In this document: in pieces, positions 8,763 through 18,832 of the stretch | Layout of the letters: each line of letters starts with the position of its first letter | How positions within the stretch are numbered: the first letter of the stretch is position 1 | Source: UBA6522 sp963664945 | GTDB lineage: Bacteria; Pseudomonadota; Gammaproteobacteria; Steroidobacterales; Rariloculaceae | Assembly (NCBI GenBank): GCA_963664945.1 | Contig: OY761822.1 | Span: 3,596,001 to 3,660,000 of the forward strand | DNA: 64,000 nucleotides | Direction of reading: 5' to 3' | Notes under the pieces: generated by a model | Told to the model about the DNA's origin: nothing | What the model saw: only the letters and a program-made list of their open reading frames with translations | Databases searched by the model: none | Translations under genes and position numbers: made by a program

Positions 8763-11700
8763 ATGAACAATCAAGTTTCCGCCATCCTGCGGTCGTATGG
8801 CCATCGATGGGTCGCCTGGATTGAAAAGGTTTCCGGCGTCACCGTCTGGCTGGCAGCCAGCATGCTTGCGTTACCGGGACAATCGATCGCCCAGGAGGGC
8901 GTCCTTGAAGAAGTGGTCGTCACCGGTTCGCGCATCGCCCGCGATGCCAACCTGACCGGCGCCTTGCCGGTGCAATCCATGGATGCCGACGATATCACGA
9001 CATCCGGCGAGTTCTCCCTGGCCGATGTGGTCAACGATGTTCCCGCGCTGCTGTCGTCAATTACCGCGGAACAATCCGTCGACCGGGCGGGCAGGCATGG
9101 CTCCAACCGGCTGAACCTGCGGGGGCTGGGGCAGAACCGCACACTGGTACTGGTTGACGGTCGCCGCCATGTCGGCGGTCTGCAGGGCTCTTCGGCGGTG
9201 GACATCGGCTCCATCCCGCAAGCCCTGGTTGAGCGCGTGGAGGTGTTGACCGGCGGCGCGTCCGCGATCTATGGCGCGGATGCCGTGACCGGCGTGGTCA
9301 ACTTCATTCTGAGGGACGACTTCGAAGGCGTCGAGGTACAGGCCCAGACCGGGATGTCCGAGTATGGCGACGCCGGGCAGACCGCCGTCTCTGTCGTCTT
9401 TGGCGAGAACTTCAACAACGGACGCAGCAACATCACGTTTTCCGCGGAAGTGCGCCAGGACCAGGGGTTGAAAGTGCACGAGCGGGCAGACGGGCTGGCG
9501 GCCGGTTCGGCAAGCGACTGGGTCAACCCGGCCCTGCGCTTTCAGAAGGGCGATATCGGATCAGCGACCCCCAACTTTTCCCGCTATTTCAACTATGACA
9601 ATACCGGGCTCTTCCATTATGGCTTGCACATCCCCGGCCGGGACGATTTCATCGCCGACTATACTGCTGAGTTTGGCGAGGCGCCGAGCCTCACCCCTGC
9701 CGAAACGGCGCTCTTCGAAAGGGCCGCCAGTGCCCCGCAGCGGGCGGCGCTGCCGTTCTCCAACTTCACCATCACCTCAGGCTACGGTTACATCATCCCC
9801 GGTAACCCGTTTACGTCCACGGGCTTCGGTCCGGAAACGCCCATCGACCTGGACGGCAACGGCAATCCAGATTGCCTCGACTCGTTTACCGGCTACAATT
9901 CCTCGTTCAGCGCCGCAGGTTACGGCGTATTAGGCGGTTGCTGGAACGTCGGGGCCGACGGCAGCTACCGGCCGATACGCGACGACCTCATAGCCAGCGA
10001 CTTCAACGGATTCGGAGGCGATTCGTTTAACGCCCTGCAGCAGCCGGACGGCGATATTTTGCTGCCGGATGAGAAGATCGCGCTGAATCTGCTGGGACGC
10101 CACGATCTGACAGGTTCCCTCTCGCTGTTCGGCGAGGTGAAGTACGTCGCGCAGGAAACCGAAGCTGAAGCTCGCCCCTCTTCGTTCTGGGATCTGTTGT
10201 TCGGAGCACCCGACAATCCGTTCCTGCCCGACTTCATTCGAGGCGTCGCCAATGACACCGGAGGAGTCGCCATTACCATCGATCCGCTGCTGTTCGATGC
10301 CGCCGTCCAGACCCAGCGGGACACGACCCGGATTGTGGCGGGCCTGGAAGGGGAATTGGACAATGGCTGGATTTACGAGGTCAGCGCCAACTACGGTCGT
10401 TACGACGAAGAAGTGACCTCAACCGGCCAGGTCATCATTGACCGCTTCTTCGCCGCGATCGACGCGGTCACCGACCCCGCCACCGGCCAGCCCGCCTGCC
10501 GCGCCGACGTAGACCCGGCGGCCCCTGCGCAGAACACGCCGTTCCGGATCCCCAGTTGGTCGGAAGGCTATTTCTCCTACACACCCGGCAGCGGCCAGTG
10601 CGTACCTCTCAACATCTGGAGCGGACTGCCGGGCGTGACCCAGCAAGCGGCGGACTGGGTGACAACCGCCACATTGGACGAACTGACCATAGATCAAACC
10701 GTGTTTTCCGGCCATCTCATCGGGGACAGCGCGGACTGGTTCGAGTTGCCCGGCGGTCCGTTGGGATTTGCCACCGGCATCGAGTACCGAGAGGAATCAT
10801 CCCACGCCCGCTTCGATACGTGGCAAAGGGGCGCCGTTCCTTCCGGTTCGCCGTTCTCGGCCGGCACCCTGATCAGCGAGGTATCGGACAACGGATCCCT
10901 GGTATTCGATCCATCCGTCATCGTGAGGAACGAGCAGGGGAAATACGACGCCACCGATGTATTCATCGAGCTCTCGCTGCCCATTCTGGTGTTCCAGCCG
11001 GGGTTCGAGGAACTGACCCTGGACGTGGCGGGCCGTTGGTCCAATTATTCCACCATCGGCAGTACCGAGTCCTGGAAGGCCAATCTCGTGTGGGCGCCGG
11101 TTGCCGACTTCGCCTTGCGCGCAGGCGTTTCCCAGGCCGTGCGCGCGCCTAACGTCACCGAGTTGTTCGGCCCGGAAACGGGCACAACCGCCCGCCCGGC
11201 GGATCCCTGCGACGTAGCCCAGATCAATGCCATAGCGGAGGACGATCCCTCCCTGGCCCAGAATACCCAAGCCAATTGCGTGGCTGATTTCCAGAGTTTC
11301 GGTCTGGACCCGTTCGACGCCGACGGCAATTATGCATTCGCCGATCCGTTGTCCGCCCGTTTTTCAGGTATCGCCAGCGGAAACCCCAACCTGTCGGAAG
11401 AAACTGCCGATACCGTCACATACGGGCTCGTGTTCCAGCCATCGTTCCTGCCCGCGTTTAACCTCACGTTGGACTACTGGGACATCAGCATCGAAGACGC
11501 AATCCAGTCGGTTACGCCCCAGGACATCGTGAATAGCTGTTATCAGGGCGAATCCCTCAATGATAACTTCTGCCCACTGTTTACCCGTAACTCCTCGGCA
11601 TCGTCGGCACAGTTCGGGGGATTCAATTTCATCCGACTCGTCGACATCAATTTCGCGAGGCTTGAGGCCGACGGCATTGACGCGAGCGTCGGGTACAACT

Positions 11701-12143
11701 TCGGCTTCGGCGCTCACGACTTCGAAGTGTCGGTCACCGGGACCAAAGTCAACTCGCTGAACAACTTCACCAACCCCACCAACCTGAACGATGTCGACGT
11801 GGAACTGGGTGAAATCCTGCGTCCCGAATTGGCCGGAAATGTCCTTCTCCGCTGGACGTGGGGCGATGTGAGCGTTGGCTGGCAGTCCCAATACCTGGGA
11901 GAGATGCTGCTGGGCAGCGCCAGAGTGGAAATCGACACCGCACAAACGCTGTTCGGCGACGCAGTCTTCCTGGACGGCGTCTGGATACACGATCTGAACG
12001 CCCGATACGACGCCGGTGACAACCTGACAATCTACGGCGGCATCAACAACGTGACCCATACGGATCCGTTTGTATCCGAAAACGCCTTTCCGGCCACCCC
12101 GCGCGGACGGATGATCTTCTTCGGGGGGACGTATAGCCTGTAG
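8763..12143 (+). CDS. TonB-dependent outer-membrane receptor
   Basis: About 1126 residues from ATG 8763 (GCGAGGCAAG lies upstream; a TTG at 8742 is less likely). A signal peptide is followed by EEVVVTGSRI at the start of the plug. The plug has LNLRGLGQNRTLVLVDGRR and ERVEVLTGGASAIYGADAVTGVVNFI. The rest is a long beta-barrel with WKANLVWAPVADFALRAGVSQAVRAPNVTELF and a terminal barrel strand ending in TYSL. This is the large receptor type that imports bulky nutrients using TonB energy; the ligand is not evident. It stands alone, with an FAD oxidoreductase converging on it. Confidence 0.93.
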   Translation: MNNQVSAILRSYGHRWVAWIEKVSGVTVWLAASMLALPGQSIAQEGVLEEVVVTGSRIARDANLTGALPVQSMDADDITTSGEFSLADVVNDVPALLSSITAEQSVDRAGRHGSNRLNLRGLGQNRTLVLVDGRRHVGGLQGSSAVDIGSIPQALVERVEVLTGGASAIYGADAVTGVVNFILRDDFEGVEVQAQTGMSEYGDAGQTAVSVVFGENFNNGRSNITFSAEVRQDQGLKVHERADGLAAGSASDWVNPALRFQKGDIGSATPNFSRYFNYDNTGLFHYGLHIPGRDDFIADYTAEFGEAPSLTPAETALFERAASAPQRAALPFSNFTITSGYGYIIPGNPFTSTGFGPETPIDLDGNGNPDCLDSFTGYNSSFSAAGYGVLGGCWNVGADGSYRPIRDDLIASDFNGFGGDSFNALQQPDGDILLPDEKIALNLLGRHDLTGSLSLFGEVKYVAQETEAEARPSSFWDLLFGAPDNPFLPDFIRGVANDTGGVAITIDPLLFDAAVQTQRDTTRIVAGLEGELDNGWIYEVSANYGRYDEEVTSTGQVIIDRFFAAIDAVTDPATGQPACRADVDPAAPAQNTPFRIPSWSEGYFSYTPGSGQCVPLNIWSGLPGVTQQAADWVTTATLDELTIDQTVFSGHLIGDSADWFELPGGPLGFATGIEYREESSHARFDTWQRGAVPSGSPFSAGTLISEVSDNGSLVFDPSVIVRNEQGKYDATDVFIELSLPILVFQPGFEELTLDVAGRWSNYSTIGSTESWKANLVWAPVADFALRAGVSQAVRAPNVTELFGPETGTTARPADPCDVAQINAIAEDDPSLAQNTQANCVADFQSFGLDPFDADGNYAFADPLSARFSGIASGNPNLSEETADTVTYGLVFQPSFLPAFNLTLDYWDISIEDAIQSVTPQDIVNSCYQGESLNDNFCPLFTRNSSASSAQFGGFNFIRLVDINFARLEADGIDASVGYNFGFGAHDFEVSVTGTKVNSLNNFTNPTNLNDVDVELGEILRPELAGNVLLRWTWGDVSVGWQSQYLGEMLLGSARVEIDTAQTLFGDAVFLDGVWIHDLNARYDAGDNLTIYGGINNVTHTDPFVSENAFPATPRGRMIFFGGTYSL

Positions 12144-12164
12144 GCGCTACGAAAATCTTTCTGC

Positions 12165-13511
12165 TCAGGCTTCTTGCCAGTGACGCGCGATCAGGCGGCC
12201 GGTTCGCCGCCCGATCGCGCATGAGCACCCGGTCCCGGCGCCGCTCAGGTAGTCGCCCACGTAGTATATGTTTTTTGGACCGGCTTCCTGGGTCGCCAGG
12301 AATTCCCGAACCCTTCGAACCTGGCCGGTCCGGAATTCCGGGGTGATGTAGCCGTCGTACTGGACGACGGTCTCACGGATCTGCTCATCAATTCCCGGAA
12401 AAAACTCGCGGATACAGTCTGTGGCAAACGCCTCCAGATTCTCACCGTCGTTCGCAACGTAGTGCTGCAATCGCTCCACGCCGATACTGACCCACAAGCG
12501 AGGCGGCCTGCCGTCCCTGGCGGGGTCTCCCGGATAGAACTTGTAGAAGTTCAATGGCGTTTGGGCATTTCGCGTGAAGTACAGCCCGTGGGACTTTTCG
12601 ATATCGTCCTTGAGCACATACGTGACCATGCCGAACTGGCAATACGGTACGCCGGAATCAAAAAACCGTCGCTCCCACCTTGTCTTGTCTGCGACAATCT
12701 GCGCGACTCGATTTCCGGGAACGGCCACCACGGTGATGTCCGCCTTGATCGATTCCGGGCCATCGGGCGTGTCGTAGTGGATCAGCCGGCCCTGGTTACC
12801 GTCCGATCGCACGATCCTGCTCACACGAGCATTCAGACGCACATCAAGCATGCTCGCGAGCAACCTCGTCAGAAAACCAATTCCGTCCTTGAAACAGTAG
12901 CCGTTCTTTTCCTTGATGTGAGCCACCCGGGCAAGAAATATCGCCTTCGACAGTTGCTCCATGTTGTAGGCGAGCGCGACGTTGAACAGGGGAGACACCA
13001 CGTACTCGAGAAAATCCGTACCCACCTTGCGCGTCAGGTATTCCGACAGGCTTTCATCGTCGAAATCCGCAGCCGTGTGTATCAGGCACGGGTCCACTCG
13101 ACGCCGGGCCCTGCCGATGTCGGGAAGAAGCGATGCCAGGCGCAGCTTCGAACGCAGACTCAACACCGGAGAGGTCAGCAACTCGTATCGCGAAGGCGCG
13201 TTGCTCATCGGGTACTGGACGGTGCCGTCCGTGGCCGTGCCGGTGCCGAAGTTCGCAAGCTTCTCAACGCTGTCGCCGTGACCGAGTTCATCGCACAGGT
13301 CGAACATCTCCCTGTACCAGGAATTCAGGCCGCTGGCGCCGGTGATGTTCATGAAGGAACCGACTTTCTCCTCCGCCATGCGCCCGCCGGGCAAGTGCTT
13401 TTCCTCCAGCACGGTGACTTCGAAGCCGGACTTCTGAAGTTCGTAGGCAGCCGAGAGTCCGGCGATTCCACCGCCGACAACAACCGCACTCTTTGCCGAG
13501 GTCGGCAGCAT
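12165..13511 (-). CDS. FAD-dependent amine oxidase/desaturase-like oxidoreductase
   Basis: A 448-residue flavoprotein started at ATG 13511 behind a good AGGAG. The N-terminus has the dinucleotide-binding VVVGGGIAGLSAAYELQKSG followed by an acidic VLEEK and GGRM, as in protoporphyrinogen oxidase, phytoene desaturase and monoamine oxidase relatives. The C-terminus ends with the second FAD contact, NIYYVGDYLSGAGTGCSCAIGRRTGRL. No hydrophobic export signal is present, so it is probably cytosolic. The neighbours do not point to a pathway. It is convergent with the TonB receptor, with only 21 bases between the stops. Confidence 0.85.
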   Translation of the reverse strand: MLPTSAKSAVVVGGGIAGLSAAYELQKSGFEVTVLEEKHLPGGRMAEEKVGSFMNITGASGLNSWYREMFDLCDELGHGDSVEKLANFGTGTATDGTVQYPMSNAPSRYELLTSPVLSLRSKLRLASLLPDIGRARRRVDPCLIHTAADFDDESLSEYLTRKVGTDFLEYVVSPLFNVALAYNMEQLSKAIFLARVAHIKEKNGYCFKDGIGFLTRLLASMLDVRLNARVSRIVRSDGNQGRLIHYDTPDGPESIKADITVVAVPGNRVAQIVADKTRWERRFFDSGVPYCQFGMVTYVLKDDIEKSHGLYFTRNAQTPLNFYKFYPGDPARDGRPPRLWVSIGVERLQHYVANDGENLEAFATDCIREFFPGIDEQIRETVVQYDGYITPEFRTGQVRRVREFLATQEAGPKNIYYVGDYLSGAGTGCSCAIGRRTGRLIARHWQEA

Positions 13512-13863
13512 GCAATGCTCCTGTCTCGTTGTCCTGCGGATTCTGGGTTATCTTGTAGCTGTCGGTTCTTTCATGCCGCTACATGAATCCATCGTTGACA
13601 GCCCCGGGAATCTCGCGATCGTCTTGAATCGATCAAGCCAATCAGGCTATGGCAGAGACTGATCATTTGCAATGAACATGCATCGGTCGGGATGTGTTCA
13701 GGACCGGCGAGACCTACACGGCAACCATTGCCACGTCTCGAACGACCGACGGAAGACCCGATTTGAGCGGTCGGTGGGGCGGCTTCGCCGGCGGAGTATC
13801 CGCGGTGCCTCGACTTCGATGCAGCCCACATGGTGACGCGGGAACGGGGCTAGCAACCCAACA
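13512..13863. other. Intergenic region, no gene recognised
   Basis: This 352-base stretch lies upstream of the FAD oxidoreductase and downstream of the four-gene amidase operon, both on the minus strand. It should hold the promoter of the oxidoreductase. Open frames inside it have no recognisable protein character and I see no repeat or stable hairpin. Confidence 0.5.
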
Positions 13864-14607
13864 CTAACCGTCCCTGGCCTCCTCCAGATACGCCCCGCAC
13901 TCGTACTCGAGAATCTGCACGTTGGCTTCCTGGCGGCGGTATAGGGGCATGCTCATGGACCAGGGCCTTGAGAACACCTTCGGATCCTCGATGGTCGCCT
14001 CGTACAGCATGTGATCGGGCCCGGTGAGCGTGTAGCGCTCGACCACGTGGAGTTCCTCGCTGTGAAAGTTCCCCGACCGATCGAACCACGTCTGATCCGT
14101 GAAATGGATCACGTCCACGACCAGTGTCTCGCCCTCCCAATGTGCGCGGGAGTCTCCCATCCACCACTGGATGGGTCCTGGCGGATGCTCGCTGTTGATG
14201 TAGATGTTACGGAAAACGTGGGCGTACTCGTAGAGTATCGTGACCTGATCCGCCGATTGAACGATTTGAAACGGGTAAGGCAGGTATGTGATTCGCGGCA
14301 CACCCGGCATGAAGCACTTCGCTTCCGGGTCTTCAGTGAGACGATTCACGTAGTTCTCGTGACGCTGCACCAGGGCATCCGGCAGGTAGGGAAGCTCGTT
14401 GCCCACCACAACGCCCTGCCCCGCCGGCATACCGAGTTCGGCGCCATGATCCTGGATATCCCAGTTGGCCGAGTTGAGCGCCTGCCAGACGCCCCTGAGA
14501 TCCGGGCGACCGTCCGACATGCGGGGGATGTCCTGCGCAGCGCCGGACGAAGCAACAAGCGGGGTTGCGATCGCCAAGGCGAGCGCGGCGACGCGCCTCA
14601 TCAGCAT
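13864..14607 (-). CDS. Secreted protein of the PDLxGxW family (paralogue of 15056-16006)
   Basis: A 247-residue protein with a Sec signal (LALAIATPLVASSGAAQ) and then DGRPDLRGVWQ, the opening typical of an uncharacterised exported family. Its middle shares WEGETLVVDVIHF, VVERYTL and ATIEDPKVFSRPW with the upstream paralogue in the same operon. The function is unknown; no catalytic motif is evident. It overlaps the end of the DUF6152-like gene by 7 bases (ATG 14607) or forms a TGATG junction if ATG 14601 is used, so translation is coupled. It is the last gene of the operon that starts with a lipoprotein amidase. Confidence 0.7.
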   Translation of the reverse strand: MLMRRVAALALAIATPLVASSGAAQDIPRMSDGRPDLRGVWQALNSANWDIQDHGAELGMPAGQGVVVGNELPYLPDALVQRHENYVNRLTEDPEAKCFMPGVPRITYLPYPFQIVQSADQVTILYEYAHVFRNIYINSEHPPGPIQWWMGDSRAHWEGETLVVDVIHFTDQTWFDRSGNFHSEELHVVERYTLTGPDHMLYEATIEDPKVFSRPWSMSMPLYRRQEANVQILEYECGAYLEEARDG

Positions 14608-15002
14608 TCACCCGGCGCGTTGCCGCCAAACAGCGTCGAACCGTCGGCGAGTCGTGTCTCGCCCGCGTAAAGCTCGTTGGAGCCGTCGCGCGCCGGGAAG
14701 CCGCTGACCGTGATCGTCGCGCCCACCGGCAGGTGGATACTGCGCCAACCCCTGCGAAAGAGATTGTTCGCGCTGGTGAACGAAATCACCCAAGTCTGCG
14801 TTTCACCGTTCTCATCCTCCACCTCAAAGGACATGCGTGCATGGGGGTTGATCCATTCCATATCCAGAATCGTGCCGGTGACGGTGACTCGCCGTTGCAT
14901 GTCGAAACCGACCGCGACGGAATGATGCGAATGACTGCCCGCCGCAAACAGGAGGGATGCAACGGCGCCGGCGCCGCTCAAGCCTGCAATCGATCGCTTC
15001 AT
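14601..15002 (-). CDS. DUF6152-like exported small protein
   Basis: A 133-residue protein from ATG 15002. An export signal is followed by SHHSVAVGFD, then VTVTGTILDMEWINPHARMSFEV, a core matching the uncharacterised DUF6152 type in which a His-His-Ser start and an N-P-H motif recur. The fold is probably a small beta-barrel of OB type, as an inference. It lies between two copies of the PDLxGxW family, an arrangement that suggests the three proteins work together in the periplasm. No enzymatic residues can be assigned. Confidence 0.7.
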   Translation of the reverse strand: MKRSIAGLSGAGAVASLLFAAGSHSHHSVAVGFDMQRRVTVTGTILDMEWINPHARMSFEVEDENGETQTWVISFTSANNLFRRGWRSIHLPVGATITVSGFPARDGSNELYAGETRLADGSTLFGGNAPGEC

Positions 15003-15055
15003 GGCCGTCGTCCTGACGTTTCCGTGACCATCCCTGTGCTGTCTCCCATGCCCCA

Positions 15056-16006
15056 TTATTGTGCCGCCTCCCATGCCGCCCTCATTGCCCTCGCCTGCTC
15101 CCCGGTTATTCCGGGATAGACGCGGTAGCCGTTGGCCCGGTACAGTCGCATCGGCTCGCTGTTCGTCTCGAAACAGGCTTCTTCCCATATCTCCGGAACA
15201 TTTCGCCTGAATGCGAACGCAATGGTGAAGGGTCTTGTGTAGACATTCGGATCGTCGAACGTCGCCCGGTAATGAATGGTGCCGTCCTCGATCAGGGTGA
15301 AGCGCTCCACAATGCGGGCTTCATCCGTGATGAACCGTCCCCGCTGGTCGAGCAGGTACTTCGCATTCTGATGGCGCGTTTCGACAACCAGCGTGTCGCC
15401 CTCCCAGCGGCCCCTGGGATCGCCGTTCCACATGGGGATGTAGCCTATGTGCGGCCGTCCGTCCAGGGGAATGATCCGATAGGGATGGGTCGTAAGCTGC
15501 TCTCCGACCATGACGAGATGGGTCTCGTCCTGCATGAACTGAAAGCGGCTCGTCATGTACATGGTGCCGGCAGGACCGGCCAGGATGCAGGCGGCATTGT
15601 GGTGCAGGTACCGCTCGGCGTTGATTCTGCTCTGCTCCAGCGCCCATGCCTGCATGGGCAGGAGTCCGTCGGCAGGCTCGACGATCGCGCTGGGAGCGCC
15701 GAAGTCGTCGGGCGTCTCGGGATGGGCCTCCAGGCTCTCGAACGCCCAGGCGCGGCGCAGCCAATAGCCGCTGAAGTCGGGACGGCCTTCGGGTGTTCTG
15801 GGCGGCGTGGCGTTTTCGGCAGCTTCCAGGGCACAGGCATGAAAGATGGCATGGGAATTGTCCGGGCACACCGATCCTTCGACGACGCCCAGACTCGTGC
15901 TGATCTGTCCGGCCACCGGCAGGGCGATCCCCCATAACGCGAGTGCTGCAAACCCCGTTATCGCGTGCGAAAACAAATACCTGGTGCTCAATATTAATGT
16001 TCCCAC
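15056..16006 (-). CDS. Secreted protein of the PDLxGxW family (paralogue of 13864-14607)
   Basis: The start is taken as GTG 16006, one base beyond the amidase stop at 16008; TTG 15991 is also possible. An export signal is followed by an extra Cys-containing segment (SVCPDNSHAIFHACALEAAE) absent from the paralogue, and then EGRPDFSGYW. Shared features with the downstream copy include RGRWEGDTLVVET, IVERFTLI and RATFDDPNVYTRPF. The role is unknown. Pairing of two divergent members around a DUF6152-like gene suggests they form one complex or act on one substrate. Confidence 0.7.
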   Translation of the reverse strand: MGTLILSTRYLFSHAITGFAALALWGIALPVAGQISTSLGVVEGSVCPDNSHAIFHACALEAAENATPPRTPEGRPDFSGYWLRRAWAFESLEAHPETPDDFGAPSAIVEPADGLLPMQAWALEQSRINAERYLHHNAACILAGPAGTMYMTSRFQFMQDETHLVMVGEQLTTHPYRIIPLDGRPHIGYIPMWNGDPRGRWEGDTLVVETRHQNAKYLLDQRGRFITDEARIVERFTLIEDGTIHYRATFDDPNVYTRPFTIAFAFRRNVPEIWEEACFETNSEPMRLYRANGYRVYPGITGEQARAMRAAWEAAQ

Positions 16007-16007
16007 T

Positions 16008-17738
16008 TCAGAGAGTTCTCGGCGGCGGAACCCGCCGCAGGGTTGCCTGCTCGAATGCGTACGCAAGCGCGATCAACCGCGGTTCACTGCAGTCCAGACC
16101 GGCGAAAGAGACTCCAAATGGTGCGGGTTGAGGCTCGAAGTTTTCGGGAAACGCCGGATCGATCTCGCGCGAAACCAGTCCCACGGGCACGATGACGGTG
16201 GGATAGCCGGGCCGGGCCGATACATTCGCGCCACGGTTCATCGGGAACAGCAGCGCATCCAGGTCATGCTCGGCGATCGCCGCGTCGATGCCGTGCGCCG
16301 CCGTCAACTCGATGTCCTTCGCACGATCCGCCTCGTAGCGCTCCCGATCCCGCTCCAGATCCATCTCGTCGGAAATGTCCAGCAACGACTGTTCGTACTT
16401 CAGCGTGCCCAGTAGCTCATTCTCCCGATTCCACGCTCGCAGTTCCGTCAGCGAGCGGACCGGCGCGCTGTTTCCGAGAGAATCCAGCCACGCGTTGAAG
16501 TCGCGCTTCATCCCGTACTTAAAGACGATGGAGCAGTGTGAATCGTTCCCTCGCGTTGCGCTTTCCGCCGCGCAGACACCCCAACTGAAGATATTCCTGT
16601 CAGGATCCGGGTCGATTACAGTCGGCAGGTTGGCCGGATTCACGACAATCGCGCCCTGAGCCTCCAGGATCGCGACGGCCTCCTCGAACCGCTCGGCCTG
16701 CGCCGGTCTCAACCCGCCGCGCAAAATGTTGGTCCCCGGGACCGCAACTGGCTCGATGTAGCCGGCGCGCGGCACACCGATCCTTGCGCCCTGCAGGCTG
16801 TCCGCGTCGAGGAACGCCGTGTAGTCTCCGTTCGGCGGCGCTCCGCAACGCCCGGTCGCGGAATCTTCGGGATCCGGCTCACGGCTTTCGATCACCCCGA
16901 GCAGAATCGCCGCATCCGTCACGGTTCGCGCCATCGGTCCGGCGGTGTCCTGATCGGCCGTGATCGGGATGATGCCGTGGCGGCTGACACGACCGACGGT
17001 GGGCTTGATGCCGGCCAACATATTCTGATTCGACGGCCACAGGATCGAACCGGACGTCTCTGTGCCCACATTGGCCACCCACAAGTTCGCGCCGGTGCCG
17101 ATGCCCGAACTCGAACCACCTGGTGACAACACCGGCATGCCGTCGCCAATTCCGGGTCGAGGGTCCCTCCGCGGGTCGTACGGGTTGAAGCCGTACCCGC
17201 CGAGCGAGCTGTAGTTGTCGGGCATGTCGTAGGGTGCGCCCGCCACCCAATTCGCCAGTTCGGTCATGACCGTCTTGGCGATGATGATGGCGCCCGCGTC
17301 GCGCAGGTGTGCCGTCAGGGTTGCATCGTAGGGCGGGATGAGCCCCTCAAACGCCAATGCACCACCCGTGGTGGGCATGTCCGTGGTGTGAATGTTGTCC
17401 TTCAACGCGATCGGGATTCCGTGCAGCGGCCCGCGCACCCCCGACTCGGCGCGCTCCTGATCGAGGCGCTCGGCTTGGGCCAGCGCGTTCGGGTTCACGG
17501 TGATCGTTGCATTCAACAGGTTTTCGTATACGGCGATTCGCGTCAGATACTGCTGCACGAGGTCGCGCGACGTCAGGCGTCCTTCGCTCATCGCCGCCTG
17601 CAGCTCGGGAATTGACGCCTCCATGATGTCGAACGATTCTGCAACGGTTTGCGTATCCCGCTCGATCTCGATCTCGCAACCCGCCACCGTGGCCAGGACG
17701 GAAATGATCAGGTAACTGGCGGGCGTCTTACGGATCAT
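16008..17738 (-). CDS. Lipoprotein amidase (amidase signature family)
   Basis: About 576 residues from ATG 17738; an upstream TTG at 17771 is less likely because the lipoprotein signal begins with MIRKTP. The lipobox VAGC places the mature N-terminal Cys at residue 21. The Ser-Ser-Lys machinery is visible: K113 in ALKDN, the GGSSSG loop at 207-212 and the nucleophile S231 in ETSGSIL. The enzyme should hydrolyse an amide bond while anchored to a membrane facing the periplasm; the substrate is unknown. It is the first gene of an operon with two PDLxGxW proteins and a DUF6152-like protein. Confidence 0.88.
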   Translation of the reverse strand: MIRKTPASYLIISVLATVAGCEIEIERDTQTVAESFDIMEASIPELQAAMSEGRLTSRDLVQQYLTRIAVYENLLNATITVNPNALAQAERLDQERAESGVRGPLHGIPIALKDNIHTTDMPTTGGALAFEGLIPPYDATLTAHLRDAGAIIIAKTVMTELANWVAGAPYDMPDNYSSLGGYGFNPYDPRRDPRPGIGDGMPVLSPGGSSSGIGTGANLWVANVGTETSGSILWPSNQNMLAGIKPTVGRVSRHGIIPITADQDTAGPMARTVTDAAILLGVIESREPDPEDSATGRCGAPPNGDYTAFLDADSLQGARIGVPRAGYIEPVAVPGTNILRGGLRPAQAERFEEAVAILEAQGAIVVNPANLPTVIDPDPDRNIFSWGVCAAESATRGNDSHCSIVFKYGMKRDFNAWLDSLGNSAPVRSLTELRAWNRENELLGTLKYEQSLLDISDEMDLERDRERYEADRAKDIELTAAHGIDAAIAEHDLDALLFPMNRGANVSARPGYPTVIVPVGLVSREIDPAFPENFEPQPAPFGVSFAGLDCSEPRLIALAYAFEQATLRRVPPPRTL

Positions 17739-17986
17739 CGGCACGCGCGTCCGGTGCCGTGTTGCGGGCAAACGTCGGGAACGTGGGCACCTGGCGTCCG
17801 TTCAGCTCCACGGTATCGTCGTGGCCGATCTGGCGGGCAGGCATCGAACAACGCCTGTGCGACCGCCGCATCTTGGCTCGGCCGATGATCGCGCAGTGCT
17901 GCGGTTCCACCCGTCGTCGCGTGTCCAGGTGAATGCCGCGGCATTCCGGAAACGCGACGACTCAAACTCATGGGCAGATGACTGAA

Positions 17987-18565
17987 TCAGGGCACACTGG
18001 AAGTGGCGTTGCCGCCGCCGGGCCCGCGCACGGGATCCACGTCCTGGCTATGCATGAATTGCCTCATGAATTCCGGGTCCTGGCGTTGTTCGTCTGTCAG
18101 GGCCCTCCGGCTGAAGTAGCCGCGCTCGTAACCGGCCGGCTCGTAGATCATGAGGGCGCGGACCGGTTCGTCCCCGACCACGTGCGTGTAGTGAACGGTC
18201 CCCGGAGGAATGTAGACAAGATCCCCGGCCCCCAGCGTGTCAGTCTCATCACCCACTGTCCACTCCATGCTCCCGGAGATAATGAAGAAAACTTCGCTGT
18301 GGAAGTGGTGGGTGTGTCCGGGTGCGCTGTTCATTCCCGGGAAGAAAGTCTCGTCGACGATGCTGAACCGTCCCTTGGACTCTTCTGCGGTCAGGAGAAA
18401 TTCGGTACGCGAATTGGCGCCCGAATAGATCTCCGTTGCACCGCCCTTGTGAAAGTATGGGCTTTCGCTGCCTCCACCGTTCTGTGCGCCGGCGTAGTTC
18501 ATGCCGAGCACCACGGCGGCGAGACCCGCCAGCGTCAATGCAATTTTCTTCAAATGAATAGTCAT
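17987..18565 (-). CDS. Exported cupin-domain protein
   Basis: A 192-residue protein from ATG 18565, preceded by GAGAGGGAAG. A signal peptide (LKKIALTLAGLAAVVLG...YAGA) precedes a single cupin barrel. Motif 1 reads APGHTHHFHSEVFFIISG and motif 2 reads LVYIPPGTVHYTHVVGD, giving a normal set of three histidines and a glutamate for metal binding. The C-terminus is a short polar extension. It could be a periplasmic dioxygenase, isomerase or binding protein; the family alone does not decide. It is transcribed divergently from the RnfC-like gene. Confidence 0.85.
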   Translation of the reverse strand: MTIHLKKIALTLAGLAAVVLGMNYAGAQNGGGSESPYFHKGGATEIYSGANSRTEFLLTAEESKGRFSIVDETFFPGMNSAPGHTHHFHSEVFFIISGSMEWTVGDETDTLGAGDLVYIPPGTVHYTHVVGDEPVRALMIYEPAGYERGYFSRRALTDEQRQDPEFMRQFMHSQDVDPVRGPGGGNATSSVP

Positions 18566-18832
18566 GGTCGTTTTCTTCCCTCTCAGAGGTGCCGCTCCAT
18601 CCAATGTTTGTCCAGACTGCCTTGGAGTTTCAAGCCGCGCAAGGGCGAATTCGGGTTGCAGGTACATTTTCCGGGCGCCAGTCTGGTGCGTGTTGTGAAG
18701 TCCCGTCGGTTCAAGCGCCAATCCCTGCTAGCATACGGTCCGGCTCGGAAGGCAGGTGTTCGGTCGTGGCAATCCGTACTATAGGTTTGCTTGTGGAGTT
18801 CGTCGTGGACCACGGTCCTGGCGCCTGAATAC

